NCBI RefSeq assembly: GCF_026212465.1
Contig: NC_080049.1
Span: 21,987,565 to 22,051,564 of the forward strand
Source: Amaranthus tricolor
Taxonomy: Eukaryota; Streptophyta; Magnoliopsida; Caryophyllales; Amaranthaceae
Length of the DNA stretch: 64,000 nucleotides
Reading direction: 5' to 3'
The notes beneath the pieces are model-generated. The model saw only the letters and a list, made by a program, of their open reading frames with translations, had not been told where the DNA came from and did no database searches. Position numbers and translations under genes: made by a program. Below, piece by piece: positions 23,694 to 37,600 of this stretch (position 1 is the stretch's first letter; each line of letters starts with the position of its first letter).

Positions 23694-25394
23694 TTTTTGT
23701 GTTTATATTAAAATATTCTATTGTTGCTTATTCAAGCAATTTTTGTATACTTTTCAATACAAAAATGCATTTTTAATGAAATTTGAATTAAAAATCTAGA
23801 ATCGACTTTAAAATTAAAACAAAAATAACTAAAAAGTTGTGGCTTATCTTATAAACCTCATGTTATATTGATGAAATCCTCTTATTTATTTAGCATATCT
23901 AAGAACTTTTATCAATAATTTTTCAACACAAAAATATATTAAAAATAATATTTAAACTAGAATTGGGCTTAAAGTTTGATCGTTAAGTGTGTAGAGGGAA
24001 ATAGGGACTTTATAGGACTACACCAGATGAGTAAGCAAGGAAAAAGAAATGATAATTTAATGAAAACTGTATAAATGACTGGATCTCATGCGGGTATTAG
24101 TGAAGAAACTAGATGATCACCCGCTAAAAGTACGAGACATTTAGAAATTATTATGCATAAATAATATAATCGTTATAAACAGATTAAATAAAAGTTAAGA
24201 AAGAGAACTATAAATAATAATTTTTAAAAAATAATGACAAAGAAAATTGAATAATAAATAACAATATTTACACATTATTAGAACATAATTGTTGATTACT
24301 CGTGCTAAGCACGAGCTATTTAATAATCACTATACATTAAATGTATGTATGTAATATTAGTTGATTACCCGTGTTAAACACAATAAACAAAAAGTTATTT
24401 TATCAAAAATTGAATAGACTATAAATACTCTAACGTTAATGGAGTAGATACAAAAGAAATACGCATGGATAAATGCTTATTTTGATTTTTGTATCAAACA
24501 ATTTATACAAAATGAAAATAAAGAGTACTTGTAAGATAAGGAAAATATATTCTTGAAAAACCCAAAACACAAAACTTTTCTCTCCTTTTGACATTCGAAC
24601 AAAAAATCAATTTCTTACCAATTTCCAACTTATCTTTTAAGAAAACCTCTCCTTGAGATACCTTAAACTCTTATACCATATTTTGTTTTTAACTCTTCTA
24701 GTTATTCAAATTCAACTATACATAAAACATACTCCCTTCATTTACCCAATTTAGTTTTTAACATTATTATTATTATTCCTAACACTCTTAATTTGAATTA
24801 TTCCAAATATATAAATTAAATCATAGTCAATTGAGATCTTATTTGATTTGTTACAATGCAATTTACTAATGTCAACTTTTTATAATTTATAATTATGCAC
24901 AATAAGATGCATTAGGACATCGATTAATATATTTAAAAATGTGCACAAACTAAGTGAGACAAAGATAGTAAAGTCATTATATCACATCATACAATAATTT
25001 AAAGAAAGACCCCTTAATTTTAAATGACGATTTTTCAATGATGAAGTACTTGGCGAAATATAATCAACTTAAATTATTGATATATTTTAATCAATTTCCA
25101 CATAGTAATATTTGTAAATGTAAAGAAGAATTCTAACATAGAAAAATTATCAAATTACAATTTTATCTCATTTGCCTTTTTCTTTTTTAGGAGACTTTTC
25201 TTTTGAAAGTAACATTTATTTCTGGGTGTTGATAAATAGAAATGGTGTATGAAAGTCATAATGTTGCAAATGACGATATTTTATACGCCTTCACTTTGTT
25301 GGTCACCTCATTTGATTAACTTTAAGCCTTTGAGTTATCCATTTCATTTTTAAAAAGTTGATAATAATAATCAAACCATTCATCCATCCGCCTT
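23694..25394. other. AT-rich intergenic DNA
   Basis: No gene. The segment at about 24048-24100 ('ataatttaatgaaaactgt', then 'gactggatctcatgcgggta') recurs in diverged form at 27287-27335. Confidence 0.5.
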
Positions 25395-27350
25395 GAATAA
25401 ACCCAACTTTAGATTATTTTTTAATAATCCAACCTTTGTCTTTAGTTTGCTAGTAGCATCTCTTATTTTTTAATAATTCAGCATGTACGCTTAGTTTGCT
25501 ATCAGCATACAATATTAGTATGTTGACAGCAAACAAAGGGGAAAGGTTGGATTATTAAAAAATAATCCATAGGCGGGATTATTCACACCAGATGAGTGAA
25601 AGGTTGAATTGTTAATATCAAATTTTCCTTTTTAATAATAATAAGGTTATTTATTTTTGTTTGACGTCTTTTTGTCTTTGCTACGCAATAGAAGACAACT
25701 ATTTTTGCAATTAGTCACTTACTCGATCAAGTTATTTATCAACCTCATTTAGTAAATATTTTGGTATATAGAATGATGACTAATAATATACAGTATAAAT
25801 AAAGAGGCATGCTGAATTTAGAGGTAGAAAATATAACAGTAATTTCTATTAATATTTAGAAGATAAATCCCAAATAGAAAATTTATTTTCAATCTAACTA
25901 AAATCATATATAATATTTCAACACATATAAAGGAAAGTTAATTTGTTTTCAATCTTACTAAAATCACATATATTAATCTAATTGGTGTAAAGATATAAAT
26001 CTCCTTAATCTTAAATAGCATAATTAATAGTCATATAGAATTGCAATAGCATGCATTAATGTATAGTAATCTTGTCCTGAAAGTTACAATAAAGTTATAA
26101 AAAAGTGTATGTGAGAAGTTTATTTGTGCGGAAAACTTTTTACCAAAGACTGACACGTGTCATTAGGTGGTCTTTGCCTTTAGTTTACTAGCAGCATCTT
26201 TTATTTTTTAATAATTCAACCTTTGCCCTTAGTTTGCTATGAGCATACCCTATTAGTATGCTGACAGGGAAAAGGTTGGATTATTAAAAAATAATTCATA
26301 GGTGGGATTATTCACAGCAGATGAGTGAAAGGTTGAATTATTAATATCAAATTTTCCTGTTTAATAATAATAATAAGTTTATGTATTTTTATTTGACCTC
26401 TTTTTGTCTTTGCTTCGCAATAGAAGATAAATATTTTTGCAATTAGCCACTTACTCGATCAAGTTATTTATCAACCTCATTTAGTAAACATTTTAGTATA
26501 TAGAATGATCACTAACAATATACAATACAAATAAAGAGACATGCTCAATTTAGAGGTAGAAAATATCACAATAATTTGTATTAATACATAGAAGATAAAT
26601 CTTAAATAGAAAATTTATTTTCAAGCTTACTAAAATCACATATAATATTCCAATATATGTAAAGGGAAGAAAATTTGTTTTCAATCTTACTAAAATCACT
26701 TATATTAATCTAATTAGTATAAAGATATAAATCTCCTTAATCTTAAATAGGCAAAATTAATAGTCATAGAATTGCAATAAAATGCATTAATGTATAGTTT
26801 GGAATACACGGACACGCCACTGAACCTGCGTGTCGCGTGTCGGACACGGACACGCGACAATCTGTGTCCGACAACGCCAAGTGAAGTGTCCAATATTTTA
26901 ATATTTTTCCGGACACGCGGACACGGCAAGGACACGGAAGGGACACGGCAAGGGGTCAAGGACACATTTAAAAAAAAAAAATATTAAAAATTATTTTTTA
27001 TTTCTACATGGTGTTGCCCCACCTCCATTCCCATTTTTTTTGTATATCCTCTTTGAATATTTGTTAATTGTTATTTGTTAATGTTAAATTGTTAATGTGT
27101 TATTTGTTAATCTTAAATTCTTAATCTTAGTGTTTGTAATTTGAATTTTGAAAAGTCGGTCTTTACCTTTAGTTTGCTAGCAGCATCTTTTATTTTTTAA
27201 TAATTCAACTTTTACCCTTAGTTTGCTATCAGCATATTAGTATGCTGACAGCAAACAATGCGGAAAGGTTGAATTATTAAAAAATAATAATTTAATAAAA
27301 ATTGTGTAAATGATTGGATCTCCTGCGGGTATTAGTAAAGAAAATTGTTA
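25395..27350. repeat. tandem duplication (period ~730-740 bp) with a fold-back core and a third partial copy
   Basis: Copy 1 (about 25430-26075) and copy 2 (about 26170-26800) are collinear: 'gcattaatgtatag' is at 26053 and again at 26783, and the TTAGTTTGCTA/TTAGTTTACTA block is at 25440 and 26181. A third partial copy lies at 27157-27300. Each copy starts with a fold-back core in which GATTATTTTTTAATAATCC (from 25411) is mirrored by GGATTATTAAAAAATAATCC (from 25549). A short stem GTTTGCTATCAGCATA..TATGTTGACAGCAAAC lies within. Confidence 0.8.
26804..26968. repeat. GC-rich cluster of GGACAC motifs
   Basis: Eight GGACAC and two GTGTCC hexamers lie within ~160 bases, in strongly AT-rich surroundings and directly at the end of duplication copy 2. 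Such clusters are typical of subterminal regions of hAT elements, but no complete element is seen. Confidence 0.7.
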
Positions 27351-28096
27351 TAAAAAAAAAGACATTTAATTTAAATATAAAAAAAAAAAGACATTTAATT
27401 AGAATAAGATGGATTGATAATATATGTTTAAATTCCAAATATTTATAATTAAAGACTTCAAATATAATTAATAAGGATCTAAACAAAGGAAATATGTTAA
27501 CTTACAAAGAATTATTCAAGGATTTTTTTTAGGTGTGATTAGACATTAAATTTAGGTCACTTTTTAATATTGTTAACTTATAAGTTAAAATATAGACATA
27601 TGTGATCTTGTTTGAATCATTTCGATCTAAAGAATATTAATTATAAGTTTTAAATTTTATGATTTGCATAATTAGAGATATTAATTATTAATGTGATTAT
27701 TAAGCTAAAGTAGTTATAAACTTGAATTAATATGCAGTTTAAAAGAATTAAACTAGGATAAAAAAAGATATAAATTAATTCTGAAAAAAAAAATATTTGT
27801 TAAGATATGAAACAAATAATTTTCTTCCAAATTTTCATTTTAAATTTCTTGTCAAATCAAATGAAAAATAAAAATATTTTCCTATGGAAACACCCAAAAT
27901 TTGTTATGGTTACATATGAGACATGCAATTTGAGTGATGAATGTTGGATTGTAGGGCAAATATAGGACCACACTCCACACTTCCTTTTCTGTATTACTTA
28001 AGCAATTACGAAAAATATATAGACCAAATTGACAATTGAAGACTAGACACTAGACATAGACATCACTAACTCTTACTTTCAGGACCATAAAAAATA
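27351..28096. other. AT-rich intergenic DNA
   Basis: No gene is seen. Confidence 0.5.
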
Positions 28097-28423
28097 CTTC
28101 TTCCGTTCCATAATACTTGCTACATTTTCTATTTTTGGCAATTTCATATTACTTGCTACATTTCCTTTTTTTAGTAATAAAACAATCATTTAAAGTTCTA
28201 CCTACTCTTATTTTTATCTTACTCTATACTCTATACTCTATAATAAAAACTATATTATACTCTATAAAGTAACCTAACAATCTATTTTTCCTTTTTCTTT
28301 TTCAATTAACAATAATAAAATACTATACTCTATAAAGTAAACAATCAGCTACAGTGTAAGTCAATCACTTTTCTTAATACCCGTGCCCATGCAAATGTAG
28401 CAACTAAAATGGAACGGAGGAAG
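28097..28423. mobile_element. Stowaway-like MITE
   Basis: Ends CTTCTTCCGTTCCA and (inverted) CTTCCTCCGTTCCA with TA on both sides (28095-28096, 28424-28425). The inner inverted motif ACTTGCTACATTT / AAATGTAGCAACT is also present. Confidence 0.85.
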
Positions 28424-28606
28424 TATATCCCATCATATTCCGACGTTGAAAAACTAGTTGAACTTAGTCAAATATAGTTCAATTTAGCATAAACACAACA
28501 TCAAGCAAAGTTCATGCATTATAAGTCAGCTTAGATTGTCAAAGTTGTAGTTTACCAACATTTTGCAACTTGCTACTAGATGATAGTGAATTTATGGTAA
28601 AGTTGA

Positions 28607-31600
28607 TCAGATTTTGCTTGTAGATGATAGTGAATTGGCGATGTCAATGACGAAACGGTAGCGTACATCTAATTTCGCTAGACGTTCCATGGCTGTGTTT
28701 ATGTCGTCCATTTTGATGAGTTCTATTTCCGCGGTGATGTTATGTTCGCCGCAGAAATTTAGCATCTCTTGTGTTTCCTTCATCCCTCCAATGTCACTTC
28801 CTCCTACTAGCTTTCGACCTGTGTGAATTGTCAGGATATAAATTATCGTTTAGTATGAATTTTTCGTGTATTTTTGTAATAATAAAGATTGTTATTTAGA
28901 TTAGAGTTGTAAAAAGCTAGCTAGCTAGTTAGACTAGCTAAAACCATATTAGTATTAATCCCAATCTATAAAAAAGAGAGTGGTGATTTATAACTTAAAA
29001 CTCAGTTTAATCTGATTGACTCGTGATCATGCAAATTGCTTTGAAGCTGAGTTTTAGTCTTAACAAGTTGAGAGCGTGAATCATGTTTGAAATAAAGTTG
29101 AAAAATTTGAACTCCTTATTCAACTAGAATGAATATGTTTTTAACCTAAAACTAGGGTTAACCCCATACATATTCAATAAAACCATATTCAAAGTAACTA
29201 GATACTTGCTTGATTCGATTTGTATCATTCTAACATGTAGGTGATCCGATAGAGTATCAATTTGACAAACGATGTTGAGCTAATTTAATGTCTAACTTTT
29301 ACTCATGTGTCTCGACTAGAGGGTGTTTGACGACGGCTTGACCCAACGGGTCAAGAGTTGAGTCACTTTGAAACGTGTTATTAACAGTTGGGTCATTATT
29401 CAACTTTGGTCAGTTTAATGTAAAGGGTCCGGTTGTATAAGGTCGGATCATTATTGAGTTTGATTGCCATAACATTCTCACGCTTTTATTTTTATATTTT
29501 TATTTGACATTATTATAGATATAGATGAGTTGACCCAACGGGCTATAAAGTCGGACTAAAAGATCATTAGATAAATTTTTAACTGGTCGAGATGGGTCAA
29601 TTGCAAACGGCCTTTGACCCTCCTCTACATGATCCGATCCATTAAAATTTGGACCTATCTTGGCCAAACCCAATTAACATCTCTAGTCTTGACTAAAATT
29701 AATCAATCTATTTTATTAATCAAATCACATAGGAAGCCAATAATTCAATTTTAGAATGAAAAATGCAAGAAAGTTGTACAACTTACCAAGGACCAAGGGG
29801 AAGATAGGAAGCTCGAGAGGATTGTTAGGAAGGCCAACAGTAACGAGCTTTCCATTCACCTTGAGTAAACCAAGCAGTGGACCTAAAGAATGAACTGCAG
29901 ATATGGTGTCTATAATGAAGTCCATAGTCCCCATTCCAGCCTAAAACAAAACATATTCAACTTCAGTTCCAATTGGATTTTTTATGTTATGATTGCATAT
30001 TTTATACTACTTTGTACCTTTGAGATTGCCATAAAAGTGACATTTTTTCCTCACAGCGTGTTACTATCACAATCTCAAAATAACGGTACGGACAATACAA
30101 AGGAAAATTTGAAAGCTATATGCCATACATTGGTTGATAGAGTGTGACTTGGGCATTAATTTATTTTGGTATTTTTAATGGTGTTGCATGACAATGTAGG
30201 TAGATTAATATTTGCACCCCAAAGTTTAAACTACACTTGGGGTATACTTTGATTGGTTAGTTATTAAAATGAGATTAACCTTGGTGATCAAGGCAATTAG
30301 CAAGCTACAACTGTTAAGGTATCTTGAAGCAAGGTGAGGACCAAAGAAACGCATGAAAGCAAGCACAAACAAATCAGATTTGGGGCAAGAGTACACTGCT
30401 CGAACGAGCTCACATTGTGCGCGGATGAGCAGTCTTATTAGATCATCTTTTCTGGCAATTTTCAATTATTGTTGAGTTCATTAGCTCATATCCTAACTTT
30501 GCCTATAAATATGAGTGCAATCCCTTTGTCGTTAGGTGAGCCAAACCAAGGCTTTGAGGCCCCATATCCTTTCTTACCTATTGTAATTCTTTATTCCAAA
30601 TTTGTTTACTTCAATTACATAGTCCCTCATACACTAACTGCTCTATTGATGTAGTTCTTTCAACTTTGTATTAAGCTTTTAAGCTAATCTATCCTTTAAT
30701 GACATAATGAAATACACTAGCCTAGGATGATTGATGTAGCTTAGGATGATTGATGTAGCCTACATTAGGGGAACCACCTACTTTGTGTTCTTATTTGCAT
30801 TAGTTTTTCATGCTTAAATCATTGCAAATAGTCAAATTAGTTCATTAACGCAAATTCAAGCCATGATTACTACCTTTTATTGGGCACCTTTAGGCTATCA
30901 ATTCTGCATCAATAGGCATCTCTAACAGCTGGTATCAGAGCCAAGATTTGTTTAATAATTATTGTGGTATTATTTGGTGTTTTGGGTTGTGTTCAACCAT
31001 CTAAAATGAAAAAAACGATTTGGTGACGTTAATTATTTTTTGGGCAAGTTAAGGTGAAGTAATGCTTTGTTTGGTGTTAAAAGGTCATTATAGGTGAATG
31101 AAATTAAAGGTGAGATGATTTATATTAAAGCGGTATTGAAATGTAGTTGGATAAAAGGAGAAGATTGATAGCGTCAGTTGGATTGCTCGTGATAGCCAAA
31201 GAATGTCTTCGTTTGTTTAGCTCTTGATGAGTTTAATGTTCATCCCTATTTGAAGTTGGTAAGTTTTATTTTGAAACCACACCTCAAATTTGATATTCCA
31301 TGATCAATGGATTTGTTTTGAATAATTGTTTCAAAAGTTTATTGATGATATATTTTGAATATTCTTGTATTGTTTTTTTAGCTATATTCCCTCTAAAGTT
31401 TTATTATTCTTGATTAAAGATTTAGTCTTTCAATACTATCACATAAGTTCTATACTAATGGATAGTCTTTTGGGGAAAAATTTTGGTCACAACCTAGCAA
31501 TTATTTGTTGGTGGCATATTTTGATGTTTAGTTACAGGTCTAGGCCTAGCTATGCTAAGTTAGTTATATTTGTTGTATAAGCATGTCGAAAATGTGTGTT

Positions 31601-34600
31601 CATCATGTTGATGATTTTATGATGAAATTGGTTGCACCATTTACCAATATGAGTGCAAGGGTGGTTATGATTTGGACGTTTGGAACTAAAGTTGTCTTTG
31701 TCCTTGATTTGAGATAAGTGGATGTCCTTATACTGGTTTGATGATACATTGGTCAAGGTTGAGTTATGATGATGGTAGCCTTGTCATTGTAAATTGTTGA
31801 TAGGGCCAATTATTATTTAAACATCTTGTTTAGCACCATGGTCAAAGTTATCAGTGGGAAATAGTCATATTTACAATATTAATTGCGGCAATGGATACAG
31901 TGATGTGGTAATGAGGTGATGTGATTGTTAATATTGTTTAAAACTACGCCTTTAATTGACCTAACTCGCACTTTTTTGCAATACGGCCGATACAATACTA
32001 TGTGACCTTATTTTTATAATTATAAATAATGTGTTCTTTTATATAATAAGTAAAGTTGCAGACAATGTTATCAAATGACAACCAAAAAGTAACATGATTA
32101 TTATTATAAAAATAAAGTTGCATACGTTTGATCACTTAAATCTCACCTAATTGAAGCCACTCAATGATATTAAGTTATAATAATGTTGTGTTGTTTGATG
32201 GTAAATCCTTATCTAGGATTGATATTCTCAATTGTTCAGATAAAAAACTACTAGATGCCCCTAAGGCCCTAACTAGGCCATTGCCCATTGCATATATCCT
32301 AGCACATCTAGCATAAGGATATGGTCAGATTACTACTTAGAACATACTTCCTCCGCCCCTTTGAGTTTACACTCAAGGACTCAGAAAACTCTCACATATC
32401 TGAGTTTTAACGTGCAAAATCAGAGAAACAGAGGGAGTACTAAGTACAAATTCTACAAAAATGAAACATGATCAACACAACTTTTAGTAAACTATTTCAT
32501 GTGTTTCACCGAAAATCAAAATTGAGATGAGAAATTTTACCTTCATTTTCGCAGCATCAGTACTAACAAGGAAACAATCTGCACCAAGTCGATTAATCGC
32601 TTCGTCTTCTTTCTTTGGAGAAGTACTAATCACAGTAACCTTAAGTCCAAACGCTTTCCCGAACTTGACAGCAACATGTCCAAGACCACCTAAACCACAC
32701 ACCCCTAAATGCTTTCCGGGCACAGCCATTCCATAATACTTTATCGAACTGTACACTGTGATCCCAGCACACAAAAGAGGTGCAGTTGCATCACTAGGTA
32801 GATTGTCGGGGATGCTAAGTACAAAGCGCTGATTAACAACAATTACATCCGAGTAACCTCCATAAGTCCTGCTCCCGTCTTTATCCATAGCATTGTAGGT
32901 GAAAACCATACGAGGACAGTAATTTTCTAAATCTTGTTCGCAAGATTCGCATTTCTCACAGGATCCTACCATCACACCCACACCCACTCGCTGACCAGCT
33001 TCGAATTTTTTCACATTGTTCCCAATTTCGGTGACTATACCCACTATTTCATGCCTGAAGAAATAAACAAAATATTACTCTTACTACTTTTCATACAGTA
33101 ATCAGAAAGTCCTACATATGTGTTAACTCGAGCAGTAGAAATTCATACAGTACGCGTTTTATGTAATTATATGACACGGGTATATGAAGGAAAATGAATA
33201 GACGTTATGAGTGAACATAAATAGTGGCTGTAGAACTAGAAATCAGTGCTACAAGAAATATAATAAGTAAAAGAAATGTACCCAGGAACAATTGGATATC
33301 TGGTGAAACCCCATTCATTCTTTAGAGTGTGCAAGTCAGAATGACAAACTCCACAGAATTGGATTTGAATTGTGACATCTTCAGGACCATTTTCCCTGTA
33401 ACAATATCCCATACATTATTAATTAAATCAATGTTCATATATATTATATTAGTATTCTACATTTTACATGACAACATTACAAGCCTACTAAATACTCCTT
33501 CTAGTTCTTTTGATTACTGCATAGATTCACTGTTTTGTGAGAGAAAATTGTGGGTCTTATACGGTAGTACTATATTTATTAGGCTTGCAAAATTTAATCA
33601 GGACATTTTTTGTCCAGGTGGAATTAAGCTTAACACTATGTTTGGATAGCAGATTGAGAGAGAAAAGAAATGAAGGAAAGGGGAAGGGAAAGAAAGAGGA
33701 GGGGTAAGGAGTGAGAGTGCAACTTATTTGTTTAGAAAGGGACGGAAAGGGAAAAAGAAGATGAATGTTGGAATTCACATGTGAGACAAGATCCCACATT
33801 GATAAAATAGTGGGTTGTGGACTTGTATATATATTGGATGAGCTAATCTTCCTACTACCATATGGTTTTGGGAAACGATGAACCTCACCAAGTGTACATG
33901 TAAGTCAACACTCTTGACCCGTGGGAGTGTGAGCCCGAGCCCACGGGTGTTTCGTGTTCACACGAGCGGGCCACGGTGAGATTATATGACGAATTGTCAC
34001 GGCCTAACAAAAAATGACTGTTTTCACTCCAAATCTTTTTACTTTAAGAGAGTCTTAATAAAATTTTTCCATGTTTCCCCTCTAAACCCTCCCCCTAAAA
34101 ATCTCTCCCCTTCTTTTTTGTTATACAAATAAGGGATTTTTCATCCTTTCAAATCTCTCCCCTTCCTTTTTGTTATCCAAATAAGGAATTTTTCATCCTT
34201 CCAAATCTCTCTCCTTCCTTTCTCTTCGTTTCTCTCTATCTAAACACAATGTTAGTCATATGGTCAAGCCTGCTACCATAGGCCTTGTACCTAGCTTAGC
34301 TCTTTCTAAAGCATGGTCTATACATCAATTTGATGTAGAGAATGCTTTTTTCCATGGGAATCTCAATGAAATAGTCTACATGCATCATTTTATAGGTTTT
34401 CATGACCCCATTCATCCTTCTTTATGTCTGCAAAGTCAACAAATTATTGTATGGTCTCAAACAAGCTTCCCGCGTTTAGTATAACCGGTTTGCTTCTTAC
34501 CTATCTACCATTTCACTCATAGTACTTGTGACCGTTCTTCATTCATTTATAAGCATGGAAATAATACTGGTTTTCTTCTTTTATAAGTCGATAACATAAT

Positions 34601-37600
34601 TCATACAACTTCTAGTACCTATCTCAAAACAATCGATCATTCAGATTTTGAATTCTGATTTTTCTATGAAAGATGTAGGTTCTTTTAGTTATTTATTAGG
34701 CATTGATGTTATTAGACATTCTGGTGGTCTAATGTTTTCTCATCCTAAAGATTGTATGAATCAACCGTATACCATTCTAGTACTGAAGCTATTTATAGAA
34801 AGTTTCTAATGTTTGTTTCTGGGTATGGTTAGTTAAGAAATCTGTTACTTGAATTTCATAGCCCAATAAAAATAAAAGAAATCATTCAAAGCATATATCT
34901 TTCAAAAATAAATCTTTTTATTTGTTAATCACATGTCCCTATAAGCTTGTTCCATTGATTCTAAAAGCTTAATTATTTAATGTTGAAAACTTTTTGGTAT
35001 TTACAAGTAAAGTCTCCTACAGCCAAGAGGAAAAGAAGTTGTCAACAAATCAACTCAACCAAAAGCTTAATATTTCACTTTAAATTAGGGGTGGTTAAGA
35101 TTCAAACTGTTGGGATGAGCTATCCCACATCGATAAATTGAAAATAATGTGCACGCTAGTAGTCATATGCTTGTCTCAAAGATTAAGCCATGCATGTGTA
35201 AGTATGAACTAATTCAGACCGTGAAACTGCGAATGGCTCATTAAATCAGTTATAGTTTGTTTGATGGTACCTGCTACTCGGATAACCGTAGTAATTCTAG
35301 AGCTAATACGTGCAACAAACCCCGACTTCTGGAAGGGATGCATTTATTAGAAAAAAGTTCAACGCGGGCTCTGCTCGTTGCTCTGATACCATGTTAAATT
35401 AAGCTGGATTTATTGTGAATGTCAGCATATTAACGGGGGAACACAAGTGTACACACTTCATAAGCCAAGGAGATATATACCATCCCAAAATCATATGGCA
35501 ATGGGAAGAAGGTCTCTAATAGCTTATAAAGCGTGCACACTATTTTCAATTTATCGATGTGGGATAACTCATCCCAACACAAACCTATAACTTTCTATCA
35601 CGTTGGCTTTTGATAACAGAAACCAACTCAACCAAAAGCGTAAGCTTATGGTTGAGGCCCTAAAATATGTGATATGCTCTAATAGAAGTAAATGATGGTT
35701 TCATCAATTAAAGAGCCTAGTAATTAGTTGTAGTCTCCAATGCTATAATAGATATCCACACAAGCTGCCGTTATTGAAACTTTGATACCATATCTACACA
35801 ACACTCCTTGTTGATAAGACCTTTTGAGTGCACTACTATACACACATTTTTCTGCCACACGATATTCAATCCTCATACATTTTATTCACATTATTAACGG
35901 TGCACTACACATTTTGCACACAATTACTGTTCAAATGAAATACCAATTGCTTATTGTCACGTCACTTATATTTGTAGTTTTACTCCAAAGTCTAAAATAA
36001 AACACTCCCAATCCATTTTCTTTAATTTACTGTACTAATTGAGTGGATCTTTATTGGAAATTAAATGTATGGGAAAATTTGGATAATCGAAGTGTTTGAC
36101 AAATGGGTATTCGCGGTTCATTGTTGACGTATTTGGTCCAGCTTTAAGTGTTCGATATTTTGTTGGTTTAAGTTAGTAGAATAAGTCAATTAATGTTTAG
36201 TAATTAAGTATTGGTTGTTGGTTGTTTATTAGAGAAAAAAAATCAACATGCTAAAGACACCAAAAGACGCTAATAAAACTAGTTTTTTTATTTTGGATTA
36301 AAAGTCATTTGGGTAAAAAATCATTAACCAAACACAATTTTTGTTTTTTAATCAACTAATAAGTTAAAATCCAAAAGCCTACTAAAAATCCAACTCAAAT
36401 GCCATTTACTAAACAATATGTTATTTAAGCATTTACTTACTGGATACAAATTGAATATTTTTAATTAGTGAAAAGTGTCATAAAGTATCTAATAAAAAAA
36501 AGTTTTTCAAAAAAGTACCTAATAAAATTTTTTTTTTACAAAACATACCTAATAAAAAATTTTCTTTTCAAAAGAGTACCAAGTAACGGCTGGAATTAAG
36601 TTTTCCGTTACTTTTTTGCCCATCTTTAAAAAAGTACTTAATAAAATTTTTCTTTTCAAAAGAGTACCTAATTAAAATTTTCTTTTCAAAAGAGTACCTA
36701 ATGGCTGGGGATAACGATGTAGTTGGTGGAGTTATACTAGGATGGGTTCTTGCAAGTCTTCTTGTAATGGCCAAGCCCTCCACAATTCCCACACTTATTT
36801 TGCTTGAAGTCACTTTCAACAAAATTTTTGTTCTTCTTTCCATCTCTACCCTCATCAAACTCGGGCTTTCGCTTGTTTTTTGTAGGTCTTCCTGGCATAT
36901 TTCTAAAAGGTAGAAGAAGAGGCTTATCCAATTGAGAAGTTAGGGCAATACCTGTGACCAGGCATTCCCTCGAATGTTGGAGCATAGGTTTTTGCATGTT
37001 GGCAATAACAATGTTCTAAAAGTTATATATGATGTTGTGTTTGTATTGGATAATTATATTGTGTTCTTGGTACTCTTTTGAAAAGAAAATTTTAAGCCCC
37101 TTCATAAATTGGGCGTTAGGCGGTTGCACCTCAAAACTACTCTTAAGAACGCCCCGACTCTTACTAAAAGCTAATTTCACGAAATACTAAAATTCAATAA
37201 TTTAACTATTTAACATTTATATGGGATGAAATAAACTAAAATTAGCAAGTAAGGTCATGTGATATCTAGGTTATGGCGAGTAGCGACAATCCAATAGTGA
37301 GTGAGTAAGTGATGCATGAGTAACAATAATAGGTACTCACTCTTATTATGGCATTAAACTCCAATACTGGACCTACTCACGTACTCTCTACTCATACCCA
37401 TTACTTTCAAGAATTAAATACATCAATTAATTCTCCCATCTCATCTCATTCTTAGTCATAAATACTCAAAATAATTATATAGGTAATAATCAAATAAATA
37501 AATCCAAATTTCAAAAAAATAATTCTGAATTAAATATCATTTTCTATTTTCACAACTTGATGTAAATTACTGAATAAATCAGTCATAGATTAATTTGCTT

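Larger units (their letters stand above)
29941..32540 (-). other. intron 3 of the CAD-like gene
   Basis: 2.6 kb. It holds an LTR-type insertion in the opposite orientation (30470-30942) and a small Stowaway-like element (32347-32437). No protein family is recognised in the rest; small frames such as 30226-30465 show no motif. Confidence 0.85.

Noticed and set aside
26714..26987. Overlapping frames rich in CPCRVRV/TRTR
   Set aside because: They are produced by the GGACAC motif cluster.
30226..30465. 79-aa minus-strand frame in CAD intron 3
   Set aside because: No recognisable motif, no splice logic with the CAD exons, and adjacent to an LTR insertion.
35158..35387. Genuine 18S rRNA gene
   Set aside because: Only ~230 nt are present, within a TSD-flanked retroelement.
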